Of a stretch of DNA of 64,000 bases, positions 32,503-42,022 are shown one piece after another. The notes beneath the pieces are model-generated. The model was not told where the DNA came from and did not search any database. It saw only the letters and a list, made by a program, of their open reading frames with translations. This DNA is from CBDCUC01 sp965222485 (GTDB lineage Bacteria > Pseudomonadota > Alphaproteobacteria > Rhizobiales > Hyphomicrobiaceae). The translations under genes were made by a program, and so were the position numbers. The stretch spans positions 992,001-1,056,000 of the forward strand of contig CBDCUC010000039.1 of assembly GCA_965222485.1 (NCBI GenBank). The letters run 5' to 3'. Positions within the stretch are counted from its first letter, which is position 1, and each line of letters begins with the position of its first letter.

Positions 32503-32573
32503 CATATCATTCTGAATCAAAACGGCGATGGTCTAAACCTGACCAGCTTCCTGCGCAGATGACTTGGCTCCAA

Positions 32574-34118
32574 CTACTTCTCAAAGTTGTCGGCCACCAG
32601 CCGGTTCAGAAGCCGCACACCCCAACCCGGTCCCCAGCTCTGGTTGATATCGCTGTTCGCTGCTCCCATTGCAGGTCCGGCCAGATCGATGTGCACCCAA
32701 GGCGTGTCGTCGACAAAACGCTTGATGAAGTGTGCCGCCGTACAGGCACCCGCCCAGCGGCCTCCAAGATTTTTGACATCAGCATTCTTTGAATCGATCA
32801 GACGATCGAAACTGTCATCAAGCGGCATACGCCAAATCTTTTCCCCCGTAACCTTGGAAGCCTTTGCTAACTGATCGAATAGCTTGTCGTCATTGGAGAA
32901 GACGCCGGCGTGGTCTTTGCCAAGTGCGATCATGATCGCGCCGGTGAGCGTTGCAAGATCGATGATGAATTTTGGTTTGAACTGTTGCTGCGCATACCAG
33001 ACCGCGTCGGCCAGAACCAGCCGGCCTTCGGCGTCTGTGTTCAGAACTTCGATAGTCTGGCCCGACATCGACGTAACGATATCACCAGGCCGCTGCGCAT
33101 TCGACGATGGCATGTTTTCCACGCAACCAATAATGCCGATGGCATTAACCGGCGCATTGCGCTCCGCCAGCGTGCGCATCAACCCCGTTACGCAGGCCGC
33201 CCCACCCATATCGCCCTTCATGTCCTCCATGCCGGCGGCTGGCTTGATTGAAATGCCTCCCGTGTCGAACACAACGCCTTTGCCGACAAATGCCAAAGGC
33301 TTTGATTTTTTCGACTTCGCACCCCACCACTGCATGACAGCGACACGAGAGGGCCGGGCACTCCCCTGCCCTACGGCCAAAAGCGCATTCATCTTGTGTT
33401 TCTTTAGATCGTCCTCGTCGAGGATATCGACCTCCAGGCCGAACTCTTCCAAAGCTTTTGCCTGCTCAGCAAATTCAACTGGCCCGAGCGTGTTTGCAGG
33501 CTCGTTGACCAGATCACGTGCCAGACAGACACCATTAGCTATCGCACGATAATCCGCGAAGGCTGCTTCCGCCTTTTTCGGGTCGGCACAGTGAACAACG
33601 AGTTTTTTTAACCGTGAGGACGAGTCGTCCTTACCATTGTTGTCGTCTTCCTTCTCACCCGCCTTGGATTTCTTTGTTTTGTACTTGTTGAATTTGTAGT
33701 GCCGCAGATGAGCACCGAACGCCAGAATGGCGGCCACTTCCGCCGCCTTGTTTGCGCCTTCGACGCCATCCGCCTCTGCGATCAAGCTTGCGGACGTCCC
33801 ATTGCGTTGGCTGATCAGACCGCACGCATAGCCACCCAAATTTGTCCAATCGATCTCACTCGCCTCGGATGGCTTTCCGGTTCCGATCAGCAGCACACGA
33901 CTACTAGCCAGCCCACGTGGTGCAAGCACTTCTACTGATGACTTCTTCTTACCCTTGAAGTCTGCTGCTTCCGCCGATGACGTGAGCGCCCCATTGCATT
34001 TTTCGTCCATCTCCTCGCCCTGCGCGGAGAAAGATAGATCCTTGCCGACCAACAAAGCGACGGTCGGCTCGGGTTTTGCTTTCAGACTGTCGAAAACGAT
34101 GTCCAGGCATTCGGTCAT
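32574..34118 (-). CDS. pepA: Leucyl aminopeptidase (M17)
   Basis: About 514-residue cytosolic dizinc aminopeptidase that removes N-terminal residues from peptides. The catalytic C-terminal half carries VGKGVVFDTGGISIKP, the MKGDMGGAA stretch, the family signature NTDAEGRLVLADA and LATLTGAIMIALG, covering all metal ligands and the catalytic Lys/Arg. The N-terminal domain has an insertion of about 30 charged residues around the stretch KKSKAGEKEDDNNGKDDSSS that is not typical. GTG 34130 (GAGG four bases upstream) and ATG 34118 (GGAG twelve bases upstream) are both possible starts; 34118 gives the usual beginning MTECLDIVF. Divergent from lptF, as in many alphaproteobacteria. Confidence 0.95.
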   Translation of the reverse strand: MTECLDIVFDSLKAKPEPTVALLVGKDLSFSAQGEEMDEKCNGALTSSAEAADFKGKKKSSVEVLAPRGLASSRVLLIGTGKPSEASEIDWTNLGGYACGLISQRNGTSASLIAEADGVEGANKAAEVAAILAFGAHLRHYKFNKYKTKKSKAGEKEDDNNGKDDSSSRLKKLVVHCADPKKAEAAFADYRAIANGVCLARDLVNEPANTLGPVEFAEQAKALEEFGLEVDILDEDDLKKHKMNALLAVGQGSARPSRVAVMQWWGAKSKKSKPLAFVGKGVVFDTGGISIKPAAGMEDMKGDMGGAACVTGLMRTLAERNAPVNAIGIIGCVENMPSSNAQRPGDIVTSMSGQTIEVLNTDAEGRLVLADAVWYAQQQFKPKFIIDLATLTGAIMIALGKDHAGVFSNDDKLFDQLAKASKVTGEKIWRMPLDDSFDRLIDSKNADVKNLGGRWAGACTAAHFIKRFVDDTPWVHIDLAGPAMGAANSDINQSWGPGWGVRLLNRLVADNFEK

Positions 34119-34663
34119 AAATACTGTCACTCCACCTCAAGGAATTGATGCCGCTGTTCTGACGTCGGGCCTCCACGCCCCACCCAATTGAAACTGCATA
34201 CAATGGGCGCCAAACATCTCTTGCCTGCTGACAGATGACGCTGGCTACCTCACTTCGGTGAATTCAGGATTGAAGACCGTCGCGATGGGACGTCGGCACA
34301 GAGACGAGTTGGCGCGACAGTAGGGCGTCGGGGTGCCAAAGATCAAGATATGCCCGCCTCTTCTATAAATAACTCAGCCCACGCAAACCCACGATCAGGC
34401 CACGAGCTCCGCCGTGGAAAGCCGAAATTCCGCCACTGTGGTATGGGAGCGCTCGTGCTAGGACAAATCAGCCAGGATCATGGGGTTGAGTGCACAAATT
34501 GCTGGGCACGGGCGCACGACCACCAGGTGGACGCCTCGTGTCGGGCAATGCCTGCGTGTTCGGCAGGGCAATATGAACGGCCGCGCGCGTATCGCCGAAC
34601 TACGCGTCCGTGTTGCCGAGTTGGGCTGAAAACGCGGGCCACGGGACCTGCCGCCGGAACAAT
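34119..34663. other. Divergent intergenic region pepA/lptF
   Basis: About 545 bp holding the promoters of pepA (minus) and the lpt operon (plus); I cannot assign -35/-10 boxes with confidence. A 49-codon open frame at 34480-34629, preceded by AGGAT, exists just upstream of lptF. It has no recognisable product; I do not call it a gene. Confidence 0.4.
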
Positions 34664-35941
34664 ATGAGCATCATTTTCCATTACATTTTTAGGCAGGCCG
34701 CCGCAGCACTGCTTCTCATTTTGTTCTCTCTCGGCGGTGTCGTTTGGATCGCTCTCGCCCTTAAGCAGCTCAACGTCGTCACCTCACAGGGGCAGGACGC
34801 ACTACTTCTGTTAAAGATGACGACGCTGGCGCTACCCAATCTGCTTGCCGTTGTTGCCCCGTTCGCGTTGCTGATCGCAGTCATGCATACGCTAAGCCGA
34901 CTTAACACCGACAGCGAGCTCATTGTCCTGACCGCGTCCGGCGCCACGGTCTGGGAGATCGCTAAGCCACTACTTTTGCTGGGATTTATCGTTGCTGCCG
35001 CCGTCGCGTTCGTCAATCACGTCGGCATGCCCTGGAGCCTGAAACAGCTCAAGCTCTACGTCCTGCAAATGCGCACGGACCTGCTCACGCAGGTGATACA
35101 GCCGGGCCGGTTTTCCAGCCCCGAGCGCGGCCTGACATTCCACATTCGTGAGCGCGCACCGAACGGAGATCTGCTCGGTTTAATTGTCAATGACACCCGT
35201 AAATCGAAGGAGCAGCAGTCGTATCTGGCGGAGCACGCGCGCATCATCAAGCAGGATGACACCGCTTACATCGTAATGACAACGGGCCATATTTTGCGCC
35301 GCACCAACCCCAAAGCACCTGCAGAAATCATAGCCTTCGACAACTACGCCGTCGACCTAGATCGGTTCGATAAGAAGTCGTCGGGAAGCATCCAGTTGAA
35401 GCCGCGCGAACGCTACCTGCATGAGCTGATAGAACCACGCCCGGATGACGATGAAATATTCAAGGAACAGCGCGGACATATGCGTGCTGAGTTGCATGAG
35501 CGATTCTCTAACCCACTCTACCCTATTGCTTTTATCCTTATTGCACTCGCTACGGCTGGCCAGGCTCAAAGCACACGGCAAAACCGGATGGAACGCACAA
35601 TCGTGGGCTTCGTAGCCGCCACGGGCTGCCGCCTGGCAGGTCTAGCGGTAAACAATCTCATTGTCGTCAACTCAGCATTTGTACCCCTCCTGTATGCCCT
35701 GCCGATTTTTGCGGCCGGCCTTGCTGTGGTCGTCATCTTCCGCAATGCACAACCGCGCAAGGGACCCACTTGGATCGAATACGTCCTCGACCCGGTATTT
35801 GACCGTATTGCAATCCTCACGAGCCGAATTCAATCGCTGCGGGGCCGAGGCGCGTCATCGTCATTGCAACCGGCGCAAGGCCACCCTCAACAGTTCCCTC
35901 CAGGTCGTCACACCCAACAAACGGGGGCTCTGGAACAGTGA
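34664..35941 (+). CDS. lptF: LPS export permease LptF
   Basis: Inner-membrane permease subunit of the LptB2FG transporter that extracts lipopolysaccharide toward the periplasmic bridge. About 425 residues: N-terminal transmembrane pair (FRQAAAALLLILFSLGGVVW and LALPNLLAVVAPFALLIAVM). A third helix follows, then a periplasmic beta-jellyroll domain (about 120-260) and three C-terminal helices (LYPIAFILIALATAGQAQ, and those ending VVVIFRNAQPR). A cytoplasmic Ser/Gln/Pro tail of about 60 residues follows the last helix. ATG 34664 matches the family start. The stop overlaps the lptG GTG (GTGA), so the two subunits are translationally coupled. Confidence 0.95.
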   Translation: MSIIFHYIFRQAAAALLLILFSLGGVVWIALALKQLNVVTSQGQDALLLLKMTTLALPNLLAVVAPFALLIAVMHTLSRLNTDSELIVLTASGATVWEIAKPLLLLGFIVAAAVAFVNHVGMPWSLKQLKLYVLQMRTDLLTQVIQPGRFSSPERGLTFHIRERAPNGDLLGLIVNDTRKSKEQQSYLAEHARIIKQDDTAYIVMTTGHILRRTNPKAPAEIIAFDNYAVDLDRFDKKSSGSIQLKPRERYLHELIEPRPDDDEIFKEQRGHMRAELHERFSNPLYPIAFILIALATAGQAQSTRQNRMERTIVGFVAATGCRLAGLAVNNLIVVNSAFVPLLYALPIFAAGLAVVVIFRNAQPRKGPTWIEYVLDPVFDRIAILTSRIQSLRGRGASSSLQPAQGHPQQFPPGRHTQQTGALEQ

Positions 35942-37035
35942 TTTTGGCGCCAAATCTGCTGCACCGCTATATCGGGCGTCAGTTCCTCACCATGGTGCTG
36001 GGAACATTCGTCCTGTGTTCAGCGCTCATCTTCATGATCGACTTTGTCGAGTTGCTCCGACAAGCGGGAAAGTACGGCAGCGTCTCAATCTGGCTGCTGG
36101 TGTGGATGACCCTCTTACGACTACCTGCCTACACGGAGTTTCTTCTTGCATTCGCATTTCTCGTGGGCAGCATTTCCGCACTCCTTTTTCTTAGCCGGCA
36201 AAGCGAGTTAGCCATTCTGCGTGCGGGAGGAATGTCGGTATGGCAGTTTCTCGCGCCGGGGTTGGTGCTGGGCTTCGTCATCGGACTATTGGGGGTCACT
36301 GTCTACAATCCGCTGGCCGCCGCCGCCCGCGAGGAAGCAGAGCGATTATTCGCCGAAGCGTTTGGCCGGGAAGCCAATCTACTGCGCTCGAAATCGGGAG
36401 ACTCCTGGCTGCGCCAGGATGGAGCGGACGGACAATCAGTGATCAGTGCCGCCAGCGCCGCCAATCACGGGCTCACTTTGACCGGGGTCACCGTCTTCGC
36501 GTTCGACGAGGACGGACACTTTTCAGAACGCATAGATGCGGCCCGTGCAGACCTAAAAGATGGCTACTGGCAGTTGCAGAATGCCTGGGTTGCACCTGTC
36601 AATCGGGAACCGGTTCGCTATGCCAATTATCTGCTGTCCACATACCTCACACCCGAACGTGTTCAGGACGCACTGGGAACGGTGATTTCAGTCTCCTTCT
36701 GGGACTTGCCGGGCCTCATTGAAGTTGCTGAAAAAGCTAAGATTTCCGCAGATCGGCTCCGAATTCAATATGAGCTGCTTTTGTCAAGGCCTTTTCTCTG
36801 CATGGCCATGGTTCTTTTAGGCGCGACTGTGTCGTTACGGTCATTCCGATCAGGCGGCATCCAGACTATGGTGATCACTGGAATGATAGGGGGTTTGGGG
36901 TTCTTCTTGTTGGCAGAGGTTTCCCGCCAGATCGGGGCAGCTGGACTGGTGCCGCCATGGGCGGCGGTTTGGATACCAGTTGCTTTGGTGATGATGATCT
37001 CAATGACGGTGTTATTGCACCAGGAGGACGGCTGA
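35938..37035 (+). CDS. lptG: LPS export permease LptG
   Basis: 365-residue partner of LptF with the same topology: N-terminal helices (FLTMVLGTFVLCSALIFMID, then FLLAFAFLVGSISALLFL), a periplasmic jellyroll domain in the middle, and C-terminal helices (RPFLCMAMVLLGATVSLRS, IQTMVITGMIGGLGFFLLAE, and the end around VPPWAAVWIPVALVMMISM). It begins at GTG 35938 overlapping the lptF stop. The ribosome-binding site of the next gene, AGGAGG (37022-37027), lies inside its last codons, so lptF-lptG-lptD form one translation-coupled unit. Confidence 0.95.
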   Translation: MILAPNLLHRYIGRQFLTMVLGTFVLCSALIFMIDFVELLRQAGKYGSVSIWLLVWMTLLRLPAYTEFLLAFAFLVGSISALLFLSRQSELAILRAGGMSVWQFLAPGLVLGFVIGLLGVTVYNPLAAAAREEAERLFAEAFGREANLLRSKSGDSWLRQDGADGQSVISAASAANHGLTLTGVTVFAFDEDGHFSERIDAARADLKDGYWQLQNAWVAPVNREPVRYANYLLSTYLTPERVQDALGTVISVSFWDLPGLIEVAEKAKISADRLRIQYELLLSRPFLCMAMVLLGATVSLRSFRSGGIQTMVITGMIGGLGFFLLAEVSRQIGAAGLVPPWAAVWIPVALVMMISMTVLLHQEDG

Positions 37036-39477
37036 GTGTTGCGTTTCGCGCGGATACCGCAAGCACTTTGCGGCATATGGCGCGCCCCGGGTCGGCATCG
37101 CTATCGTAGCGAAGCTGGCGCATGGGGTGTTGGCCGTATTGTCGCGCTTGCGATCGCGTTCGCCATTGCAGCCGGACCGCCCTCAGCACAAGCGCGCGAT
37201 CCCAGTTTGAAAACAACACCGCGCGGCGGTACGACCACCTTTGCCAAGCCAGGCAAAGGATTGTTGCCCTCAACCAAGATCGACAAATCGCAACCGCTTT
37301 ATTTGCAGGGCGATAAGCTCGTCTACGACACCCCCGGCAATCGGGTCATCGCTCGCGGTAATGTTGAGATCTACTACAACAACTACATCCTGACCGCCGA
37401 TGAGGTCATTTACGACCAAAGCGCTAACACGCTGTCGGCGATCGGCAACGTTGTGTTGAAGGAACCGAACGGTGCCGTCGTGCGCGCGGACCGATACACG
37501 CTGACCGATGATTTCCGCGACGGTTTCGTACAATCGCTCAGTGTCGTCGCTGGCGACGACACAAAAATCAGCGCCTCACGTGCAAGCCGCCGCGAAGGCA
37601 ACGTAACCGAATTCCAAGACGCAAAGTTCACGCCGTGTAAAACAACCGACGGCGTGCCACCGCTATGGTGCATCAGTTCTAAGCGCATCATCCACGATAA
37701 GCAGGATAAAACGATCACATATCAGGACGCCGCGTTCGAAGTGTTCGGCAATCCGATCCTGTACATGCCCTACTTCCAACACGCTGATCCCAGCACCAAG
37801 CGCAAGTCCGGTTTTCTTATTCCCAGTTTCGGCCAATCGGGAGACCTCGGTTTCATCAGCGAAGTTCCCTATTTCTTCGCGCTGGCACCCAACTACGACT
37901 TCACCTTCCGGCCGGCCTACATGAGCGACCAGGGTGTGCTCTGGCAGGGTGATTGGCGGCACAAGCTGGCGAACGGCCAGTACTCGATCACATTTGCCGG
38001 TATCGACCAGGATGGCGCCGACCTCGGCACCAGCATCGAACGCCAGCGCAGTCTTGACGGCTTCCGCGGCAGCATTGAAACGGCCGGCCGTTTCTCATTG
38101 TCCAGCTGGTGGCAGACGGGTTGGGACGTCACGTTGGAAACCGACGACACCTTCCGCCGTTTCTACAAGCTAGACAGCATTCTCGTCACTGACCGCGTGA
38201 ACGAAGTCTTCCTGCGCGGAAAATCCGATCGCAACTACTTCAATGCTTCGCTGTACCACTTCGGTGGCCTATTGCTGCAAGACACGCCGCAGGCGGAGAG
38301 CCGCGTTCACCCGATCATTGACCATAATTACATCTTCGCCGATCCGATCCTCGGCGGTGAACTCAAATGGGACACCAACATCCTCAGCTTCTCGCGTGCG
38401 GATTCGACCATTGACGGCTCGCCCGACCAAATCCTGAACCGAGCTGTCACGCAATTCTCGTGGCGCCGGCGCTTCATCGACCCGCTTGGCATCACTTACA
38501 CGCCCTTTGCGCTGGCGCGGGGCGATATTTACCAGTTCGACAATGTCGTCGATCCGCTCACCGGCGAGTTGGTTGCCGAGGACACGGAAGTCCGAGGCCT
38601 CGCAGCAGGTGGTGCCACCGTTTCATATCCATGGATTGCCACCACGTCGGTCGCTTCGCACACGATTGAGCCAATCGGCCAGATTATTGGTCGTCAGGAA
38701 AGCGCAGAAAATCGTCGTCTACCGAACGAAGATGCCAAGAGCCTCGTCTTCGACGACACGACACTGTTCGAGATCGACAAGTTCTCAGGTTATGACCGTG
38801 TGGAAACCGGAACGCGCGTCAACGCCGGCGTGCAATACACGTTCCAGGCGCACAACGGCGGTTATGCCCGCCTGCTTGCCGGGCAGAGCTTCCAAATTTC
38901 CGGCGACAACGCCTTCCGCGACCCCGGCTTCGATGCAGACGGCGATCCTGTCCACACAACCGAAAGCGGATTGGAGACAAGCGACTCCGACTATGTGGTT
39001 GGCGCATACATTGCACCATCCGACTCATTCCGCATCATCAGCCAAAGCCGCCTCGACGAGGATGATCTGGACCTGCGTCGCCAGGATCTGTTCGCCTTGG
39101 CGCACTATGGTCCATTCCAGGCCTACGGAACATATGCGTTCGTAACATCTGACCCACAACGTGGCGTTCTCACCGAAGATCAGGATGTGTCTGGTGGCTT
39201 GGCAATTCAGCTCACGGACCGCTGGAGCATCAGCGGTAACATGCGTTACGATCTTGAGGACGAGTTCGTGCTCAGCGATCGCGTCCAAATACGCTACGCT
39301 GACGAGTGCTTTGCCCTCACGGCTCGATATCAGGAAACCTTCATCAATGATCCGGCCCGTGACATCGAGCCTGACCGTACGGTGTATCTGACGTTCAGCT
39401 TCAAGCATCTTGGCGAATTCGGCTACACAACCGACGTGCTTGACCACGTCTATGGGGATGACCAGCCGCCAAGGTAG
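37036..39477 (+). CDS. lptD: LPS-assembly outer-membrane protein LptD
   Basis: 813-residue outer-membrane translocon that inserts lipopolysaccharide into the outer leaflet. It has a long basic N-region, then a hydrophobic signal (GRIVALAIAFAIAAGPPSAQA). The periplasmic OstA/jellyroll domain has LYLQGDKLVYDTPGNRVIARG, and the barrel occupies about residues 200-800 (LIPSFGQSGDLGFISEVPYF and many aromatic-ended strands). The final strands include VYLTFSFKHLGEFGY. Cysteines at CKTTDGVPPLWC resemble the paired cysteines used for disulfide-dependent maturation. GTG 37036 is directly after the lptG stop, with AGGAGG eight bases before. surA follows. Confidence 0.96.
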   Translation: MLRFARIPQALCGIWRAPGRHRYRSEAGAWGVGRIVALAIAFAIAAGPPSAQARDPSLKTTPRGGTTTFAKPGKGLLPSTKIDKSQPLYLQGDKLVYDTPGNRVIARGNVEIYYNNYILTADEVIYDQSANTLSAIGNVVLKEPNGAVVRADRYTLTDDFRDGFVQSLSVVAGDDTKISASRASRREGNVTEFQDAKFTPCKTTDGVPPLWCISSKRIIHDKQDKTITYQDAAFEVFGNPILYMPYFQHADPSTKRKSGFLIPSFGQSGDLGFISEVPYFFALAPNYDFTFRPAYMSDQGVLWQGDWRHKLANGQYSITFAGIDQDGADLGTSIERQRSLDGFRGSIETAGRFSLSSWWQTGWDVTLETDDTFRRFYKLDSILVTDRVNEVFLRGKSDRNYFNASLYHFGGLLLQDTPQAESRVHPIIDHNYIFADPILGGELKWDTNILSFSRADSTIDGSPDQILNRAVTQFSWRRRFIDPLGITYTPFALARGDIYQFDNVVDPLTGELVAEDTEVRGLAAGGATVSYPWIATTSVASHTIEPIGQIIGRQESAENRRLPNEDAKSLVFDDTTLFEIDKFSGYDRVETGTRVNAGVQYTFQAHNGGYARLLAGQSFQISGDNAFRDPGFDADGDPVHTTESGLETSDSDYVVGAYIAPSDSFRIISQSRLDEDDLDLRRQDLFALAHYGPFQAYGTYAFVTSDPQRGVLTEDQDVSGGLAIQLTDRWSISGNMRYDLEDEFVLSDRVQIRYADECFALTARYQETFINDPARDIEPDRTVYLTFSFKHLGEFGYTTDVLDHVYGDDQPPR

Positions 39478-39706
39478 CCGATAAGATTGCCACCTGCGGC
39501 GAGACCTCAGATCCGGCCCTGTAAACGCCATTGTGAATGGCGATATGGAGGCCCGGCGCATAAATGGCTAAAATAGTGATTCAGCGTGTGAAGGTCGTCG
39601 GCATACCCGGCCACCCAAGGTATCGTAGCCACTCAGCCACGCACCAGCGGCGCTAAACGAAGCCACTGCCAAAAAACGCCCGACCAAGTCAGAACGCTCC
39701 AAAAGA

Positions 39707-40954
39707 ATGAACACCATGTGGACACAGACTTTGAAACGCCCTCTTCAAGCATTGCAGGCCCGCGTTTGCGGATTTGATGCTTTGACCGGATGCAAGGCCT
39801 GCCTGATAGCATTTGCACTTGCGCCTGCCAGTGCTGCCATCGTCATCAGTCTCGCCAGCACAAGTCCAGCTGTTGCCGCAAAGAAAAAATCCAGCCAATC
39901 GATTGTTGTGCTTGTCAACGATGACCCGATAACCGCGTATGAAATTGACCAGCGCAAACGCTTCCTCAGCCTCAGTAGCGGCGGCGGAATTTCAAAGCGC
40001 GCGCGTGCAAACTTTCAGCGCCTTATCAAACAGGAAAGCACCAACACAGAACTCAAGGCCATTCTCAAACGTACGATTGCCGAAAATCGAGGCAGTTCGC
40101 GCGATGAAATCAAAGCAATTTTTGACAAGCAAAAAAAAGCCTTCGCACAAAAATTGCAGAAAAGAGCCGTCGCACAAGCCCGTGCAAGCGTATTGCCGAA
40201 ATTCTCCAAGAAGGCCCGCGATCAGCTAATTGATGAGCGACTGAAGGTCCAGGCTGCCAAGCAGCTTAATGTTGCCGCAAGCAATGAAGAGGTCCGAGCA
40301 GCAATTGAGAAACTCGCGCAGCGCAACAAGATGAACTACAAACAGTTCAAGGCACACATGCGCAAACTTGGCGTCGATATTTCCACCCTTGAACTTCAGG
40401 TGCGTGCGCGTTTGTCCTGGACACAGGTCATCAGGCGCCGTTTTGGACACCAGATATCCGTCTCCAGCGGTCATGTGGAGCGCTACGTTGACCCTGCGCT
40501 GTTGCAATCGGCTTCCGCCGCCGCAGCCGAACTTAAGTTGCAGCGCATTACTTTGTTGACCGATGCTGCCAATCAGGAATCGATGGGCAAGCGGTTGCAG
40601 GAAGCGTCCGGACTGCAGCAAAAATTCACTGGCTGCAAATCCACCGCCAACCTTGCCAAGTCGCTATCAAACGCAAAGTTCGAAGATCTCGGCTCGCGCC
40701 AGTCGTCTTCATTGCCCGAGCCTACCCGCAGTATGGCCCTTAACGCCAAACAAGGCGAAATGCTTCCCCCAAGTATTGGTGCCAACGGTGTAGAGTTGTG
40801 GATCGTATGCGGCCGCAAGGCAGCGCCCGCCGCTGTGGGAAGCACTGCCGCTGCACCAAATCCAAGTGCTTCTCGCCGCGCAAAGGAATTCAATCTCTTG
40901 GCAAAGCGCCATTTGAAGGATCTGCGCCACGACGCCCATATCGAGTATCGGTAG
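39707..40954 (+). CDS. surA: SurA-like periplasmic chaperone
   Basis: 415 residues with an N-terminal signal/anchor (ACLIAFALAPASAAIVISLA ... PAVA) and a SurA N-terminal domain (IVVLVNDDPITAYEIDQRKRF), which binds unfolded outer-membrane proteins. The C-terminal half has only a divergent parvulin-like region (LKLQRITLL, FEDLG, MALNAKQGEMLPP, GVELWIVC), so peptidyl-prolyl isomerase activity is uncertain. The central region is rich in Lys, Gln and Ala, and helical. Placement between lptD and pdxA matches the enterobacterial lptD-surA-pdxA-rsmA order and supports the identity. Its stop is followed immediately by the pdxA GTG. Confidence 0.88.
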   Translation: MNTMWTQTLKRPLQALQARVCGFDALTGCKACLIAFALAPASAAIVISLASTSPAVAAKKKSSQSIVVLVNDDPITAYEIDQRKRFLSLSSGGGISKRARANFQRLIKQESTNTELKAILKRTIAENRGSSRDEIKAIFDKQKKAFAQKLQKRAVAQARASVLPKFSKKARDQLIDERLKVQAAKQLNVAASNEEVRAAIEKLAQRNKMNYKQFKAHMRKLGVDISTLELQVRARLSWTQVIRRRFGHQISVSSGHVERYVDPALLQSASAAAAELKLQRITLLTDAANQESMGKRLQEASGLQQKFTGCKSTANLAKSLSNAKFEDLGSRQSSSLPEPTRSMALNAKQGEMLPPSIGANGVELWIVCGRKAAPAAVGSTAAAPNPSASRRAKEFNLLAKRHLKDLRHDAHIEYR

Positions 40955-42022
40955 GTGAATCAGACAAACCACCCGAAATTCTCAATTGCCGCGTTGACCA
41001 TGGGCGATCCGGCCGGCATCGGTCTGGAGCTTGCACTCTCCGCCTGGTTAATGCGCAATGACCACGCCCTGAAACCTTTCGTGCTATTTGCTGACGAAGA
41101 GGTCGTGCGTCAAAGAGCGCGCGAAGTAACTCTGAATGTGCCTCTTGCCGTCATCGACGATCTAGACCTGGCAGCGCAAACCTTCTCTACCCACCTCCCA
41201 CTTGTGCAGATAACGGTGCCGCGCAAAGTCGTTGCTGGCAAACCCGACCCGGCAAACGCAAGCGCGGTGATAGCTTCAATTGAGACAGCACTAAGCCACG
41301 TTCGCCAAGAACAATGCTGTGCCATCGTAACAAACCCAATTGCGAAATCGGTTCTGTATAACGCCGGGTTTAGCCATCCGGGACACACGGAATTTCTAGC
41401 GACCCTGGCCGGGGCCCGTTCCGACGGCACCAACTACCGCCCCGTCATGATGCTCTGCGCTGGGTCCTTGCGCGTCATTCCCGCCACCATCCACATTCCC
41501 GTCAGGGACGTGCCGCACACACTCACACCTGAACTCATCATCGAAACGGTGCAGATCACCTATCAGGCATTGCGCAATGACTTTGCCATAACAGCACCAA
41601 GAGTTGTGCTAACCGGTCTCAATCCACATGCGGGAGAAGATGGCGCAATTGGTGACGAGGAAGAACGCATCATTAAGCCAGCCATCGCCCAATTGCGCGC
41701 CGACGGCATAAATGTGCGCGGACCGCTTCCCGCCGATACGCTGTTTCACAAAACCGCGCGTAAAACTTACGATGCAGCTGTTGCCATGTATCATGACCAA
41801 GCACTTATTCCGCTGAAAACGATTGCATTTGACGAAGGGATCAACACGACACTGGGCCTACCATTTGTACGCACGTCCCCGGATCACGGTACGGCGTTTG
41901 ATATCGCTGGCACAGGCACAGCCTCGCCAATGAGCCTCATTGCCGCCGTCAAACTTGCCCATCGCCAAGCTGAAAACCGTGCAGCACTTGCCGACCGTAT
42001 AACAACAGAAGTAAGCGCATGA
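40955..42022 (+). CDS. pdxA: 4-hydroxythreonine-4-phosphate dehydrogenase PdxA
   Basis: 355-residue NAD-dependent, metal-dependent enzyme of the DXP-dependent vitamin B6 pathway. Motifs: ALTMGDPAGIGLE at the N-terminus; the metal-ligand histidines in SHPGHTEFLA and LTGLNPHAGEDG; and YHDQALIPLKTIAFDEG followed by LPFVRTSPDHGTAFDIAGTG. It starts at GTG 40955 directly after the surA stop (TAG-GTG), so translation is coupled. It overlaps rsmA by four bases at its end. All expected ligands are present. Confidence 0.96.
   Translation: MNQTNHPKFSIAALTMGDPAGIGLELALSAWLMRNDHALKPFVLFADEEVVRQRAREVTLNVPLAVIDDLDLAAQTFSTHLPLVQITVPRKVVAGKPDPANASAVIASIETALSHVRQEQCCAIVTNPIAKSVLYNAGFSHPGHTEFLATLAGARSDGTNYRPVMMLCAGSLRVIPATIHIPVRDVPHTLTPELIIETVQITYQALRNDFAITAPRVVLTGLNPHAGEDGAIGDEEERIIKPAIAQLRADGINVRGPLPADTLFHKTARKTYDAAVAMYHDQALIPLKTIAFDEGINTTLGLPFVRTSPDHGTAFDIAGTGTASPMSLIAAVKLAHRQAENRAALADRITTEVSA

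Larger units (their letters stand above)
31826..32573. other. 748-bp non-coding gap with AT-rich palindromes
   Basis: The longest gap in the window lies upstream of the molybdenum hydroxylase operon and downstream of pepA. Short open frames on both strands (for example 32188-32391 plus, with an Arg-rich end) have no ribosome-binding site or recognisable product. A run of seven to eight G near 32032 and a GCGAC/GTCGC hairpin near 32041 are visible. Around 32440-32520 the base composition becomes AT-rich and two perfect palindromes occur, listed separately. Confidence 0.5.

Noticed and set aside
38486..39145. 219-codon plus-strand frame inside lptD
   Set aside because: Out-of-frame shadow of LptD; low-complexity Ser/Arg/Thr composition.
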